NCBI GenBank assembly: GCA_024291935.2
Contig: CM044326.1
Span: 32,301,948 to 32,365,947, forward strand
Length of the DNA: 64,000 bases
Origin: Okapia johnstoni
Taxonomy: Eukaryota; Chordata; Mammalia; Artiodactyla; Giraffidae
Direction: 5' to 3'
A program made the translations under genes and the position numbers. The notes beneath the pieces are model-generated. The model made no database searches. It worked only from the letters and a program-made list of their open reading frames with translations, and was not told where the DNA came from. Below, piece after piece: positions 23,022 to 33,209 of the stretch; positions within the stretch are counted from its first letter, which is position 1; every line of letters starts with the position of its first letter.

Positions 23022-23565
23022 CCTTGTTGTTGTTCAGTCATTAAATCATGTCCGACTATTTGCAACCCCACGGTCTGCAGCACGCTGGATTTCCCTGTCC
23101 TTCACCATCTCCCGGAGTTTGCTCAAACTCATATCCATTGAGTCAGTGATGTCCCCCAAGCCTCTCACACTCTGTCACCCCCTTCTCCTCCTGCCTTCAA
23201 TTTTTCCCACCATCAGCGTCTTTTCCACTGAATCGACTCTTCGCGTCCGGTGGTCAAAATATTGGAGCTCCAGCTTCAGCATCGGTCCTTCCAATGAATA
23301 TTCAGGCTGGATTTCCTTTAGGATTGACTGGTTTGATCTCCTCGTTGTCCAAGGGATCACCACAATTTGAAAGCATCAACTCTTCAGCGCTCAGCCTTCT
23401 TTATGGTCCAGCTCTCACATCCGTAGATGACTATTGGAAAAACCGTAGCTTTGACTATACGGACCTTTATCAGCAAAATGATGTCTCTGCTTTTTAATAC
23501 GCTCTCTGGGTTTGTCATAGCTTTTCTTCCAAGGAGTAAACATCATTTAATTTCGTGGCTTATTA
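23022..23565 (-). mobile_element. BovB LINE 3' fragment
   Basis: A reverse-strand BovB beginning with the ttgttgttgttcagtc tail and running to 'catttaatttcgtggct' near 23562, about 540 bp. The reversed RT C-terminus ([20 protein letters not shown]) is visible in short frames. It is more diverged than the other copies. Confidence 0.92.
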
Positions 23566-23602
23566 AGTGGGACAGAATGTCTCAAAATCATGACAGCAGT
23601 CA

Positions 23603-23673
23603 GTTGTTGTTCTGTTGCTCAGCTGTGTCTGACTCTTTTTGACCCCGTGAACTCAGCAGGCCAGGCCTCCCTG
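23603..23673 (-). mobile_element. BovB/Bov-tA 3'-end scrap
   Basis: Consists of gttgttctgttgctcagctg, then gtctgactctttttgacccc and the ccaggcctccctg block. It is a second, separate 3' end close to the BovB copy ending at 23565. Confidence 0.8.
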
Positions 23674-25518
23674 CCGTCTGGGGTACACGGGTCATCCTGG
23701 TGCCGGTCTGGTGGGAGGGTGGGCAGTGTGCTCTGGGCCTCAGACTGAGGGAGAGGCTGGGACTGAGCTGGACCCTGAACGCCTGGCCGGCTCAGCAGCT
23801 CCCAGCTGACCTTGCAGGTGGGCGGTCAGGGTGACCTGCCCGGGTAGGGCCCGGGTCAGCCTCCACAGCCAGGGGACGTATTCAAGCTCTAGTGAACCAG
23901 AGGAGAGAGGACGTCACTGGGACCAGGCCGTGGTCAGGAGCCTCGGTGACTGAGTTCTCCTTCCCCAGGCCCACAAGCCGCAGAGGCATCGCTGGGCAAA
24001 CAGATGAGGAAGCAGAGTCATGGGTGGGTGGCTCGGACACGCCAGGGCCCTCATCTCTGGCTCATGCTGCGCCAGCCTACCCACTCCCTCTTTGCAACCT
24101 GGGGAACCTGGCATTGCTTGCCAGCTACCCTCCCAGCCGCCCCACCCTGGGGGCCTGGGGCAGCTGCGGAGCCCAGCTTCTCATCGCTGGGGTGCCAGTC
24201 CATCTCAGGGGCCCTCAGTTGTTCCAGGCGGCCTCTGCTGCAGGACAGCACCCTGCCCCCTACCCTGGCCATCAGGCTGTGGCTGGTCAGCAGCTGGTAC
24301 TGCCTGGGTGCACGGGGTGCCCGTGAGCCTCAGGGCGCCGATGGGACCTGAGAGCAGCAGGGCTGGGGGAGGTCGAACCTTCCCCAACACCCTCAACCCC
24401 TCCTCTGCCACATCTGGGCTTCTGGGGCTCCCCTCCCCGAGTCTCCTGGCACTGACCATGTCCCTCCTGGCACTGACCATATCCCCCTGGCACTCACCAT
24501 GTCCCCTTGGCACTGACCATGTCCCTCTCAGCACTGACCATGTCCTCTTGGCACTGTGTCCCCCGGGCACTGACTGTGTCCTCATAGTGAGGGTTCCCAC
24601 TTCCTCACTCTGGCACGCGCTCTCCTGATGGCGTCCTCACTGCACCCTCCCGGTGCTGTGTCTCCAGGCCCAGCACCAAGACCAGCTGTCACGACAGCCC
24701 ACAGGCCGCTCTGCAGAGCATCCCAAGTTGTGCAGTGTCCAACCTATGCACTGTGCCAGGTGCCTCTGCCTGTGGTCTGAGGCTGCTGGGCCAGATGTGA
24801 GTAGGTACAGCTTGGTTTTCATGAGCCTTGCCTCTCTGTAACCCCTTCAGAACATGGCAAGCAGAGTATCGATTTGTTCCCTGTATTTCTGTGTCAATAT
24901 TCCGGCTTCCACAAGACAGTGGACGCTCCTGGTCAAAGCAAGGAATATATGCGCAAGAAGCTGCCCGAGACCCTCATTCCAGGAACCGTGATGCCCCGTC
25001 ACCAAGGCTTCTTTCTGGACGCGGAGCCTGTCCTCTGCACAGCTGGTGGTCCCTGAGACACTGCCCACCTCCCCTGGTGGGAGTGAGGTCTTCCTGGGCC
25101 AAGGGTGGCCGGTGCTCACCCGCCCTCCCCTTGCTCCAGACGCAGAACCAGAAGTCCTGGGTTCAGGGGCTGCTGGGCCCAAATGCTGGGCTCTTCGGGC
25201 TGTAGACGGAGGAGTGGAAGCTGAGCGGTTCAGACCTAAGCACAGCCGAGAGGTCTGGGAGCAGACGGGGGAGCAGGAGCCGGGGCAGCGAGCGGTGGGC
25301 AGCCCTTGGTCGGGGAGTGCTGGGCTCTGGCCTTCCCGGGCAGGTCAGAGAGGTGCCCTCGAGCTCCACGGCCCAGATGCACCTTAAATACGGCCACCCC
25401 AGCCCCTCATCAGCCTCCTGAGTGAGATCTCTGAGAGGAGCCTGAGAGTTGGCGTTTTCAAGGCCTCGCAGGGTCTCCATTGCCCTGAAAGATGTGGAGC
25501 CCTGGGGTACTTGGCCAT
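23674..25518. other. GC-rich DNA, no gene seen
   Basis: Mainly unassigned; it carries the 20 bp minisatellite at 24443. A weak MIR-like word (aaacagatgaggaagcagag) lies at 23998. The AT-richer bit at 24830-24970 matches nothing I recognise. Confidence 0.5.
24443..24585 (+). repeat. Minisatellite, 20-21 bp unit, about 7 copies
   Basis: Seven imperfect copies of ctggcactgaccatgtccct, with variants such as ccatatcccc, ctcaccatg and gactgtgtcc. Divergence rises toward the 3' end. Confidence 0.93.
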
Positions 25519-25733
25519 GCATGCATGCTCAGTCACGTCTGACTCTTTGCGACCCCACGGACTGTAGCCCGCCAGGCTCCTCTGTCCACAGAATTTCCCA
25601 GGCAAGAAAACTGGAATGGGTGGCCATTTCCTTCTCCAGGGGATCTTCCCAACCCAGGCATTGAACCCGGGTTTCTTGTCTCTCCTGAACTGGCAGGTGG
25701 ATTCTTCACCACTGAGCCCCCTGGGAAGGCCTG
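25519..25733 (-). mobile_element. Bov-tA SINE
   Basis: A reverse-strand, full-length copy. The tRNA-like head is at the high-coordinate end (ggccttcccagggggctcag on the reverse strand), and the BovB-like body (gtctgactctttgcgacccc on the + strand) ends at a catgcatgcatg tail. Confidence 0.95.
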
Positions 25734-25794
25734 GCAGAGGTGTGCTTCCACATTCTCATGTCCCCCCGTGTCCGTGGACAACGAGGGGTGGGTA

Positions 25795-25905
25795 TGAGGC
25801 TCACCTCCATTTCACAGATGAAGAATCTGAGGTTAGAGTGGTGATGGGCTGACTGGTGAGCAGAGGCGAGATGTGGGCCCACGGCTTCCAGATCCGGGCC
25901 TGTGA
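25795..25905 (-). mobile_element. MIR SINE
   Basis: The reversed MIR core 'catttcacagatgaagaatc' is followed by the gctgactggtgagcagaggc and ttccagatccgggcctgtga segments in canonical order. Confidence 0.75.
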
Positions 25906-26894
25906 GCCTCTCTTTTCAGCATGGCACCTCCGAGAGACAGTGCCCCACCCCAGACCACATTCTTCCCACAGGCTGGTGGCTTAGCCAACTGTTGTGAAAA
26001 GTCACCCATCTGTGCGTGTTAGAGAAGACCAGGGGTGGGGTGCAATTTCCCTCCTGTTGCAACTGATTCATATTTACTTTTAAATTTGACTTGACTAACA
26101 TTTATTTTGTCTGATTAGAAAAGCATTGCATGTTATTGAAGAAATCTGGAAATTCTGGCTGGGAATCAAGAAAATTCACAATTAAACCTGTCGCTCAGAG
26201 AGACCCCACTTTGATGTGCTTCCTTCTGCTTTTTATTTGTCTGTCTGCTTGGCTAGCTAACTCCGCCACTCTTTCTGCATTTGTTAGTCGGCTTCCCCTG
26301 CAAGGCATTCATCTATTCCTTTTCACTGGTATTCACTGGACTCGTAAATGCTTTGTTTATTCAGCTCCTACCTGTTTATTTGGGTGCTTGCCTTGTACCC
26401 AGTTGGGAGCCACTTTGAGCTATCTCCAGCGCCCTTTCTGACAGGCCCTCTCTTTCTGAGACCACTTCCTTACTTTCTGGGTAATTTTCACCCTCCCTGG
26501 AAACAGCCGTCCGGGAGTCCTGGCTTCCCTCAGGGTGTTTAGAAGCCAAGATGTGGGTCCCAAGTGTGCCTAGCACTGCCGTGAAGTCCCTGCTCCTAGG
26601 TCCTCCCTGCAGACAGGGCCAGTTAGTGAGTTTTTCCACGTGGGGTGTGCAGAACACAAGCCTGCAGCTGTGTACTTCACTGGGGGTTCATGGCTGGTAA
26701 CTGCACTCCAACGCCACACTGCAAGGGTCCTCTTTGTTCTGTAACTTCCCTGAGCTATAGCTTGCACCCCAGAGGTGAGGAACTTGGCTCACTAGATCTC
26801 CAATATATTTATTCTTTTTCTCAAGCCTAGAACAGTCAGGAAACAGTTTCACAGATGAAACTGAGGGGGAAACCTACTAACTGGAGCCCAATAG
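25906..26894. other. Unassigned, mixed composition
   Basis: AT-richer DNA at 26040-26400 (including cattgcatgttattgaagaa) and more GC-rich DNA after it. No gene and no repeat I can name. Confidence 0.4.
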
Positions 26895-26961
26895 TGTGCA
26901 TGTGTGTGCGTGTGTGTGTGTGTGTGCGCGCATGTGTGCATGTGTGTGTGTGTGTGTGTGA
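26895..26961 (+). repeat. (TG)n microsatellite with an adjacent purine tract
   Basis: About 33 TG dinucleotides with a few CG and CA interruptions (tgcgcgcatg). It passes directly into a GA/GGA-rich purine tract at 26962-27060. The alternating purine-pyrimidine run next to polypurine is a typical mutable ruminant microsatellite. Confidence 0.97.
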
Positions 26962-27270
26962 GACATAGAGAAGGAGGAGGAGGGAGACGAGGGGGAGAGG
27001 CGGGGCAGGAAGAACAGAGAAGGGGAAGGAAATGGAGAGGAGAGTGCAGCAGAGTGCAGATCTTAAACCAAGACCTGATGAGCTCTGATGAACGTGCCCA
27101 CTAGTCCTCACATCAGTCAAGTCACAAGACATTTCCATCGTCCCCAAACATTCCCTTGTGCTCCCTCCAGTCAGCCCTGACCCTAGGGTAACCCCTATTC
27201 AGACTGCTGTCATCCTGCCTTAGTGTGGTCTGTTCTCGAACATGACTTAAATGGAAGGTGCAACATGCTC

Positions 27271-27454
27271 TGGGCTTCCCAGAGGAGCCACAGGACACGT
27301 GGTTTTCATCCCTGGGTCGGGAAGATCCCCTGGAGGAGGAAATGGCAACCCACTCCATATTCTTGCCTGGGAAATCCCACGGAGAGCGGAGCCTGGTGGG
27401 CCACAGTCCATGGGGTCGGGAAGAGTCAGGTAGGACCAGTGACTGAGCACGCAT
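27271..27454 (+). mobile_element. Bov-tA SINE, head shortened
   Basis: Starts gggcttcccagaggagccac, has the body aagatcccctggaggaggaa, and ends gtgactgagcacgcatg. An approximate target-site duplication is visible (acatgctc near 27263 and acgtgctc near 27456). About 30 bp of the tRNA-derived head is missing relative to the copies at 36948 and 53656. Confidence 0.92.
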
Positions 27455-28570
27455 GACGTGCTCCTCCGTTTCTGGCTCCTCTGGATTGACAAGACGAGGC
27501 CGAGACACATCCACGTCGCTGCGTGCATCACTCGTTGATTCATTCCCACTGCTGAGCACAGTTCCATTGTATGCAAATATCACTATTTGTTTATCCCTTC
27601 TGTTGATGGACACCCAGACTATTTCCAGGATTAGGCTGTTATGAGTAAGGCTGCCATCAACATTCAAACAGCCAAACTGTTCCCATCTTCCCCTCCCACC
27701 GGCAGCATGGAGCTTTCTGGCTGTTCCTTATCTTCAAGAACACTTCGTGTTATCGGCCTTTTTGTTTCCGTTTATCCCAGTGGACATGAAGTTATAGCTC
27801 ATATCTTCGTGGTTTACGTTTGATGACCAGTGGTGTTGGGCACCCTTTCCTGTACTTCCTGGTCATGTGCATTTCGTGTTTGCTGAAGTGTCTGTTACAG
27901 TGTTTTGCTTATTTTGTTGTTCCTGGTCTTTTTATTAATGATTTGTGGGACTTCTTCGTATATTCTGGATGCAAGGAAGTCCTCTGACTGATATGTGAAT
28001 TGCAAATACTTTATCGTAGTGTGCACCTTGCTTTTGTTGGATTCTTAATTACATATTTTGAAAATCAGAAGATTTTATTTTTGCTGAAGTCAAATATAAC
28101 ATCTTTTTTCACTTAGAGTTATAATATTTCTGCATTTTCTTTAAGGAAGCTTTGCCTCTCCAAGGTCATAAAACCATTCTCATGTTTCCTGCTGGAAGCT
28201 CTATACCTTTAGCTCCTAGGTTTACGTACATGTTTAATCCATCTTAAAATAATCTCTGTAAGTGGCTCAGCCAAGGGATGGAGGCTCGTTTCCCCCCTAT
28301 TTATTTATCCAATTGGTTCAACATGATTTGTTGATAATACTTTCCTTTTCACATTGAATTGCTGAGATATGCTATTCAAAAATCAATTGATCATGTACAT
28401 ATGGGTCCATATCAGGACTTCCAATTTTGCCCCACTGAACAATTTGCCTATATTTATACCAAAACACATTACAGTCAGTTACTGCGACTTTATAGACATT
28501 TTGAAATCAGTGTATTTCTCCGACTTCATTCTTCTCTTTCAGAATTTCTTTTCCTATTCTTGGTTCTTTG

Positions 28571-28698
28571 AGGTGTTCAGTTGATCAGTCATGTCCAACT
28601 TTTTGCGACCCCATGGATTGTAGCCCGCTTGACTCCTCCGTCAATGGAATTTTCCAGGCAAGAATACTGGAGGGGGCTGCCATTTCCTACTCCAGGGG
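28571..28698 (-). mobile_element. Bov-tA SINE, partial
   Basis: A reverse-strand BovA part only (gttcagttgatcagtcatgt to tcctactccaggg); the tRNA head is absent. It is flanked by near-identical repeats ttggttctttg (28560) and ttggtctttg (28699). It sits in the same place within L1 ORF2 as the BovB insertion at 9192. Confidence 0.9.
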
Positions 28699-31140
28699 TT
28701 GGTCTTTGGACTTCCAAATAAATTGTAAAATTAAGTTGACAATTTATACAAAAATTTTTCTGGGATTTTTACTGGGATGGCGTTATATCTGTAGTTCAAT
28801 GTGGGTCGGCTTGACCTAACGACATCGAGCCTTCCAGTCTGTGGTCTCATTATAGCTCCCTATTTATTTAGGTTGTCTTTACGAGCTGTCAAAGATTTTT
28901 TAAAAATAAAAATAGCACTATTTTTCAGTTTATGGTGTAAAGGTCTTGTACAAGACCTTTCAGTGATAACTTTCAGTGAATCCCTAACCTGTCTAAATTT
29001 TAATATTACAAGTGAAACTTCTATTTAAATATTATTTTCCTATTGTAAGTTGAAAATACACATGATAATAAACTAATTTTTGTATATTGACATAGAATTC
29101 TGCATCTTCAAAGTTTACTGGTTAGTTCAAATTCTTTACAATTTTCTGTGTAAAAATTTATTGTTTGTGATTAAACGGCCTTTTACTTCTTACCGAACTG
29201 TATGGCTTTTCTTTGTTTTCTAAGTTGTTCCTGAGATCGTCTCATCTGCTGTGTCTTTAGTAATGTCCGTCATATTTCCTGATTTTTATCATTCGCTTCT
29301 CTCTGTTTTATTATCCCGGGAAGGGATTTACCCATTTCATTTATCTTTTCAAAGAAAAGACTTTTGACTTTACTTGTTGTCTCCATTGTTTTTAAGATCA
29401 CACTTTTTCCTCTTGGATCTTTGTTAATTTCTTCTTTCTATGGGTTTAACTTGTTTTTATTTTCCAGCTTCTTAAGGCGGAAATTTATTGGCAAACTCTT
29501 CCTACAAAGGGTCTGAGAAGTTCTTTTGTCCTAACACCAAGTATGCGTTTTAGCTGCTCTGACCCCTGACACTGTGGGGTTCTCTAAGGTGAAAAGTTGT
29601 ATAAACATGAATTTCACCCAGGGTAGTTCTCTTCTTTCAAAGGTCAAACCTCTCCACTTTCTGATTATTTCTGTTTATCCTCAGATGTCTTCAAACAGCT
29701 GCATTTTATATTTTCTCTAAATGTGTATTTGTCCTCTGTAGGAAGATAAGCCTGAGACAAGTTCCTTCTGGTATCTTTCGATGTATATGTTATTCAACCT
29801 GACAGATAAAAACAGAAATATCTTAATTTTGCATTTTTTTGGCTAAATGTGGTTGGACACTTTTTCATAACTTTTAGTGGTTTGTAGTCCTGAAGAACTA
29901 TGTATGGATGTTTGTAACATTGTACAGGAGGCAGTGACCAAAATCATCCCAAAGAAAAGGAAATGCAAGAAGGCAAAGTGGTTGTCTGAGGAGGCTTCTC
30001 AAATAGCTGAGAAAAGGAGAAAAGCAAAAGGCAAGGGAGAAAGGGAAAGATACACCCAACTGGATGCAGAGTTCCAGAGAACATCAAGGACAGATAAGAA
30101 GGCCTTCTTAAGTGAATAATGCAAAGAAATGGAGGAAAACAATGGAATGGGAAAGACTATAGATCACCTCAAGAAAATTAGAGATATCAAGGGAACATTT
30201 CATGCAAGAATGGGCTCGATAAAGGACAGAAATGGTATGGACCTAACAGAAGCAGAAGAGATTAAGAAGAGGTGGCAAGGATACACAGAACATCTGTATA
30301 AAAAATGTCTTAATGACCTGGATAATCATGATGATGTGGTCACTTACCTAGAGCCAGACATGCTTGAGTGAGAAGTTAAGTGGGCCTTAGGAAGCATTAT
30401 TACTAACAAAGCTGGTAGAAGTGACAGAATTCCAGCTGAACTATTTAAAATTCTAAAAGATGATGCTGTTAAAGTGCTGCATTCAATATGTCAGCAGATT
30501 TGGAAAACTCAGCAGTGGCTACAGGACTGGAAAAGATCAGTTTTCATTCCAATCTCAAAGAAGAGCAATGCCAAAGAATGTTCAAAATGCTGTACACTTG
30601 TGCTCATTACACATGCTAGCAAAGCTATGCTCAAAATTCTTTAAGTTAGGCTCAAAATCCTTCAAGCTAGGCTTCAGCAGTATGTGAACTAGGAACTTTC
30701 AGATGTACAAGCTGGGTTTAGAAAAGGAAGAGGAACCAATATCAAATGATCCATTTGTTGATCAAATTGCCAACATCCATTGGATCATAGAGAAAGCAAG
30801 AGAATTCCAGAAAAACTTCTATTTCTGCTTCACTGACTATGCTAAAGACTTTGTGTGAATCACAACAAACTGTGGAAAATTCTTCAAGAGATGGGAATAC
30901 CAGATCACCTTACCTGTCTCCTGAGAAACCTGTATGCAGGTCAAGAAGCAACAGTTAGAACTGGACATGGAACAGTGGACTAGTTCAAAATTGGGAAAGG
31001 AGTATAACAAGACTGTATATTGTCACCTTATTTATTTAACTTCTATGCAGAGTACATCATGACGCAAAATGCCAGACTGGATGAATCACAAGCTGGAATC
31101 AAGATTGCCGGGAGAAATATCAACAACCTCAGATATGCAG

Positions 31141-31640
31141 ATTGCTGTTGTTCAGTCCCTAAGTCGTGTCCAACTCTTTGGGACCCCATGGACTGCAGCA
31201 CACCAGGCCTCACTGTCTTTCACCATCTCCCGGACTTTACTCAAACTCCTGTCCATTGAGTCGGTGACGCCATCCAACCATCTCATCCTCTGTCTCCCCC
31301 TTCTCCTCCTGCCCTCAGTCTTTCTCAGGATCAGGGTATTTTTCAATGAATCTGCTCTTTGATTCAAGTGGCCAAAGTATTGGAGCTTCAGCTTCAGCAT
31401 CAGCCCTTCCAATGAACATTCAGAGTTGATTTCCTTTAGAATTGACTGATTTGATCTCCTTCAGTCCAAGGGACTCTCGAGTCTTCTCCAGCACCACAAC
31501 TTGAAAGCATCAGTTCTTCGGTGCTCAGCCTTCTTTATGGCCCAATTCTCACATCCGTACATGACGACTGGAAAAACCACAGCTTTGACTGCTCAGACCT
31601 TTGTTGGCAAAGTGATGTTTCTGCTTTTGAACACACAGTC
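31141..31640 (-). mobile_element. BovB 3' fragment nested in BovB
   Basis: A reverse-strand BovB starting with gctgttgttcagtccctaag and reaching the 'gttggcaaagtgatgtttct' block near 31623. It is 5'-truncated at about 31637. About 30 bp of self-complementary filler (31641-31669) separates it from the resuming host BovB. About 16 bp of the host (the rest of the YADD region) was lost. Confidence 0.93.
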
Positions 31641-31784
31641 TTTGTCACATTAGAGTGACAAACTCTAATGGCAGAAAATGAAGAGGAACTAAAAAGCCTT
31701 TTGATGAGAATGAAAGAGGAGAGTGAAAAAGCTGGCTTAAAACTCAACATTCAAAAACCTAAGATCATGGCATCTGGTCCCATT

Positions 31785-32063
31785 GCTGCTGCTGCTGCTG
31801 CTAAGTCGCTTCAGTCGTGTCCGACTCTGTGCAACCCCATAGACAGCAGCCCACCAGGCTCCACTGTCCCTGGGATTCTCCAGGCAAGAACACTGGAGTG
31901 GGTTGCCATTTCCTTCTCCAATGCATGAAAGTGAAAAGTGAAAGTGAAGTCGCTCAGTCATCTCTGACTCCTAGCGACCCCATGGACTGCAGCCCACCAG
32001 GCTCCTCCGTCCATGGGATTCTCCAGGCAAGAGTACTGGAGTGGGATGCCATTGCCTTCTCCG
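31785..32063 (-). mobile_element. BOV-A2 dimeric SINE with target-site duplication
   Basis: A full reverse-strand BOV-A2: the (GCT)n tail gctgctgctgctgctgctaa at the low end, two BovA monomers joined by tgaaagtgaaaagtgaaagt, and the end at 32063. The exact 12 bp direct repeat tctggtcccatt flanks it at 31773-31784 and 32064-32075. It is the youngest layer of the nested stack. Confidence 0.97.
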
Positions 32064-32886
32064 TCTGGTCCCATTACTTCATGGCAAATAGATGGAGAAA
32101 AAGTGGAAGCAGCGACGGATTTTATTTTTCTTGGGCTCCAATATCACTGCAGATGGTGACTGCAGCCATGAAATTAAAATACACTTGCTCCTTGGAGGGA
32201 AAGCTATGAGAAACCTGGCCAGTGTATTAAAAAACAAAGACATCACTTGGCTGACAAAGGTTCATATAGTCAAAGCTATGGTTTTTCCAGCAGTCATGTA
32301 CGGATGTGAGAGTTGGACCATAAAGAAGGCTGAGTGACAGTGAGTTGATATTTTTGAGCTATGACGCTGGAGAAGACTCTTGAGAGTCCCTTGCACTGCA
32401 AGGAGATCCAACCAGTCCATCCTAAAGAAAATCCACCCTGAATATTCATGAAAGAACTGATGCTGAACCTGAAGCTCCAATACTTTGACCACCTGATGGG
32501 AAGAGCCAGCTCATTGGAAAAGACTCTAATGCTGGGAAAGATTGAGGGCAAGAGGAGAAGGGGCAGCAGAGAACGAGATGGTTGGACGGCATCACCGACT
32601 CAATGGACATGAGTTTGAGCAAATTCCAGGAGATGGTGAAGGACAGGGAAGCTTGGCGTGCTGGAGCCCCTGGGATCACAAAGAGTGGGACATAACCTAG
32701 TGACTGAACAGTAAGTCCTTTACGTATGAGTTGTCATTTTCCAGTTTTATTTGAGATGATAGTCTTTGTTGAGGACTCTTAATAGATCTTTCTCCGTGCA
32801 TGGTATTTGCTGCGAATAGTTTCACTAAGTCATTTGCTTTTTAGTTTTATTATGTTTTAATTCACATAATTACTACGTAGCTACAT

Positions 32887-33199
32887 CAGTTCAGTTCAGT
32901 CACTCAGTCGTGTCCACGGACTGCAGCACGCCAGGCCTCCCTGTCCATCGCCAACTCCCAGACTTTACTCAAACTCACGTCCATTGAGTCGATGATGCCA
33001 TCCAACCATCTCATCCTCTGTCGTCCCCTTCTCCTCCTGTTTTCAATCTTTCTCAGCATCGGGGTCTTTTCAAATGAGTCAGTTCTTCGCATCAGGTGGC
33101 CAAAGTATTGGAGCTTCAGCTTCAGCATCAGTCCTTCCAATGAATATTCAGGACTGATTTCCTTTAGGATGGACTGGTTGAATCTCCTTGCAGTCCAAA
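32887..33199 (-). mobile_element. BovB 3' fragment with target-site duplication
   Basis: A 313 bp reverse-strand BovB (cagttcagttcagtcactca to ctccttgcagtccaaa), flanked by the exact 10 bp repeat gtagctacat at 32877-32886 and 33200-33209. The short distance to the tail shows strong 5' truncation. Confidence 0.96.
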
Positions 33200-33209
33200 G
33201 TAGCTACAT

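Larger units (their letters stand above)
27105..29870 (-). mobile_element. Old L1 (L1M-type), 3' end through ORF2
   Basis: A reversed L1 in good order: the 3' region around 27130-27240, the 'ttgatggacacccagactat' block at 27603-27622, 'gtatattctggatgcaagga' at 27958, then ORF2 blocks to about 29400. It is less certain from 29480 onward. Two Bov-tA copies interrupt it (27271 and 28571). Confidence 0.78.
29877..32337 (+). pseudogene. BovB polyprotein remnant, RT broken at its catalytic box
   Basis: Remains of the single BovB polyprotein. Frames at 29877-30119 and 30129-30371 cover the linker upstream of RT (basic, with EKRRKAKGKGERERYTQL), separated by a stop at 30117-30119. The RT fingers and palm follow in several frames between 30370 and 31100. 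At 31020-31140 the frame reads NNLRYAD and is then cut by another insertion exactly where the second Asp of the YADD catalytic box should be. The thumb-side block (EELKSLLMRMKEESEKAGLK) resumes at 31670, is cut again by BOV-A2, and the VMYGCESWTIKKAE block lies at 32290-32337. Inactive beyond doubt. Confidence 0.93.
29875..32710 (+). mobile_element. Long BovB LINE carrying nested insertions
   Basis: The longest BovB span in the window. It starts 5' of the RT domain and reaches the 3' end (gactgaacagtaag near 32710). It is interrupted by a reverse-strand BovB piece (31141-31640) and a BOV-A2 (31785-32063). After removing these, about 2.0 kb of BovB remains of a usual element length near 3.2 kb; the 5' third with the endonuclease is missing. 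Being host to two younger insertions, it is the oldest layer of the stack. Confidence 0.95.
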
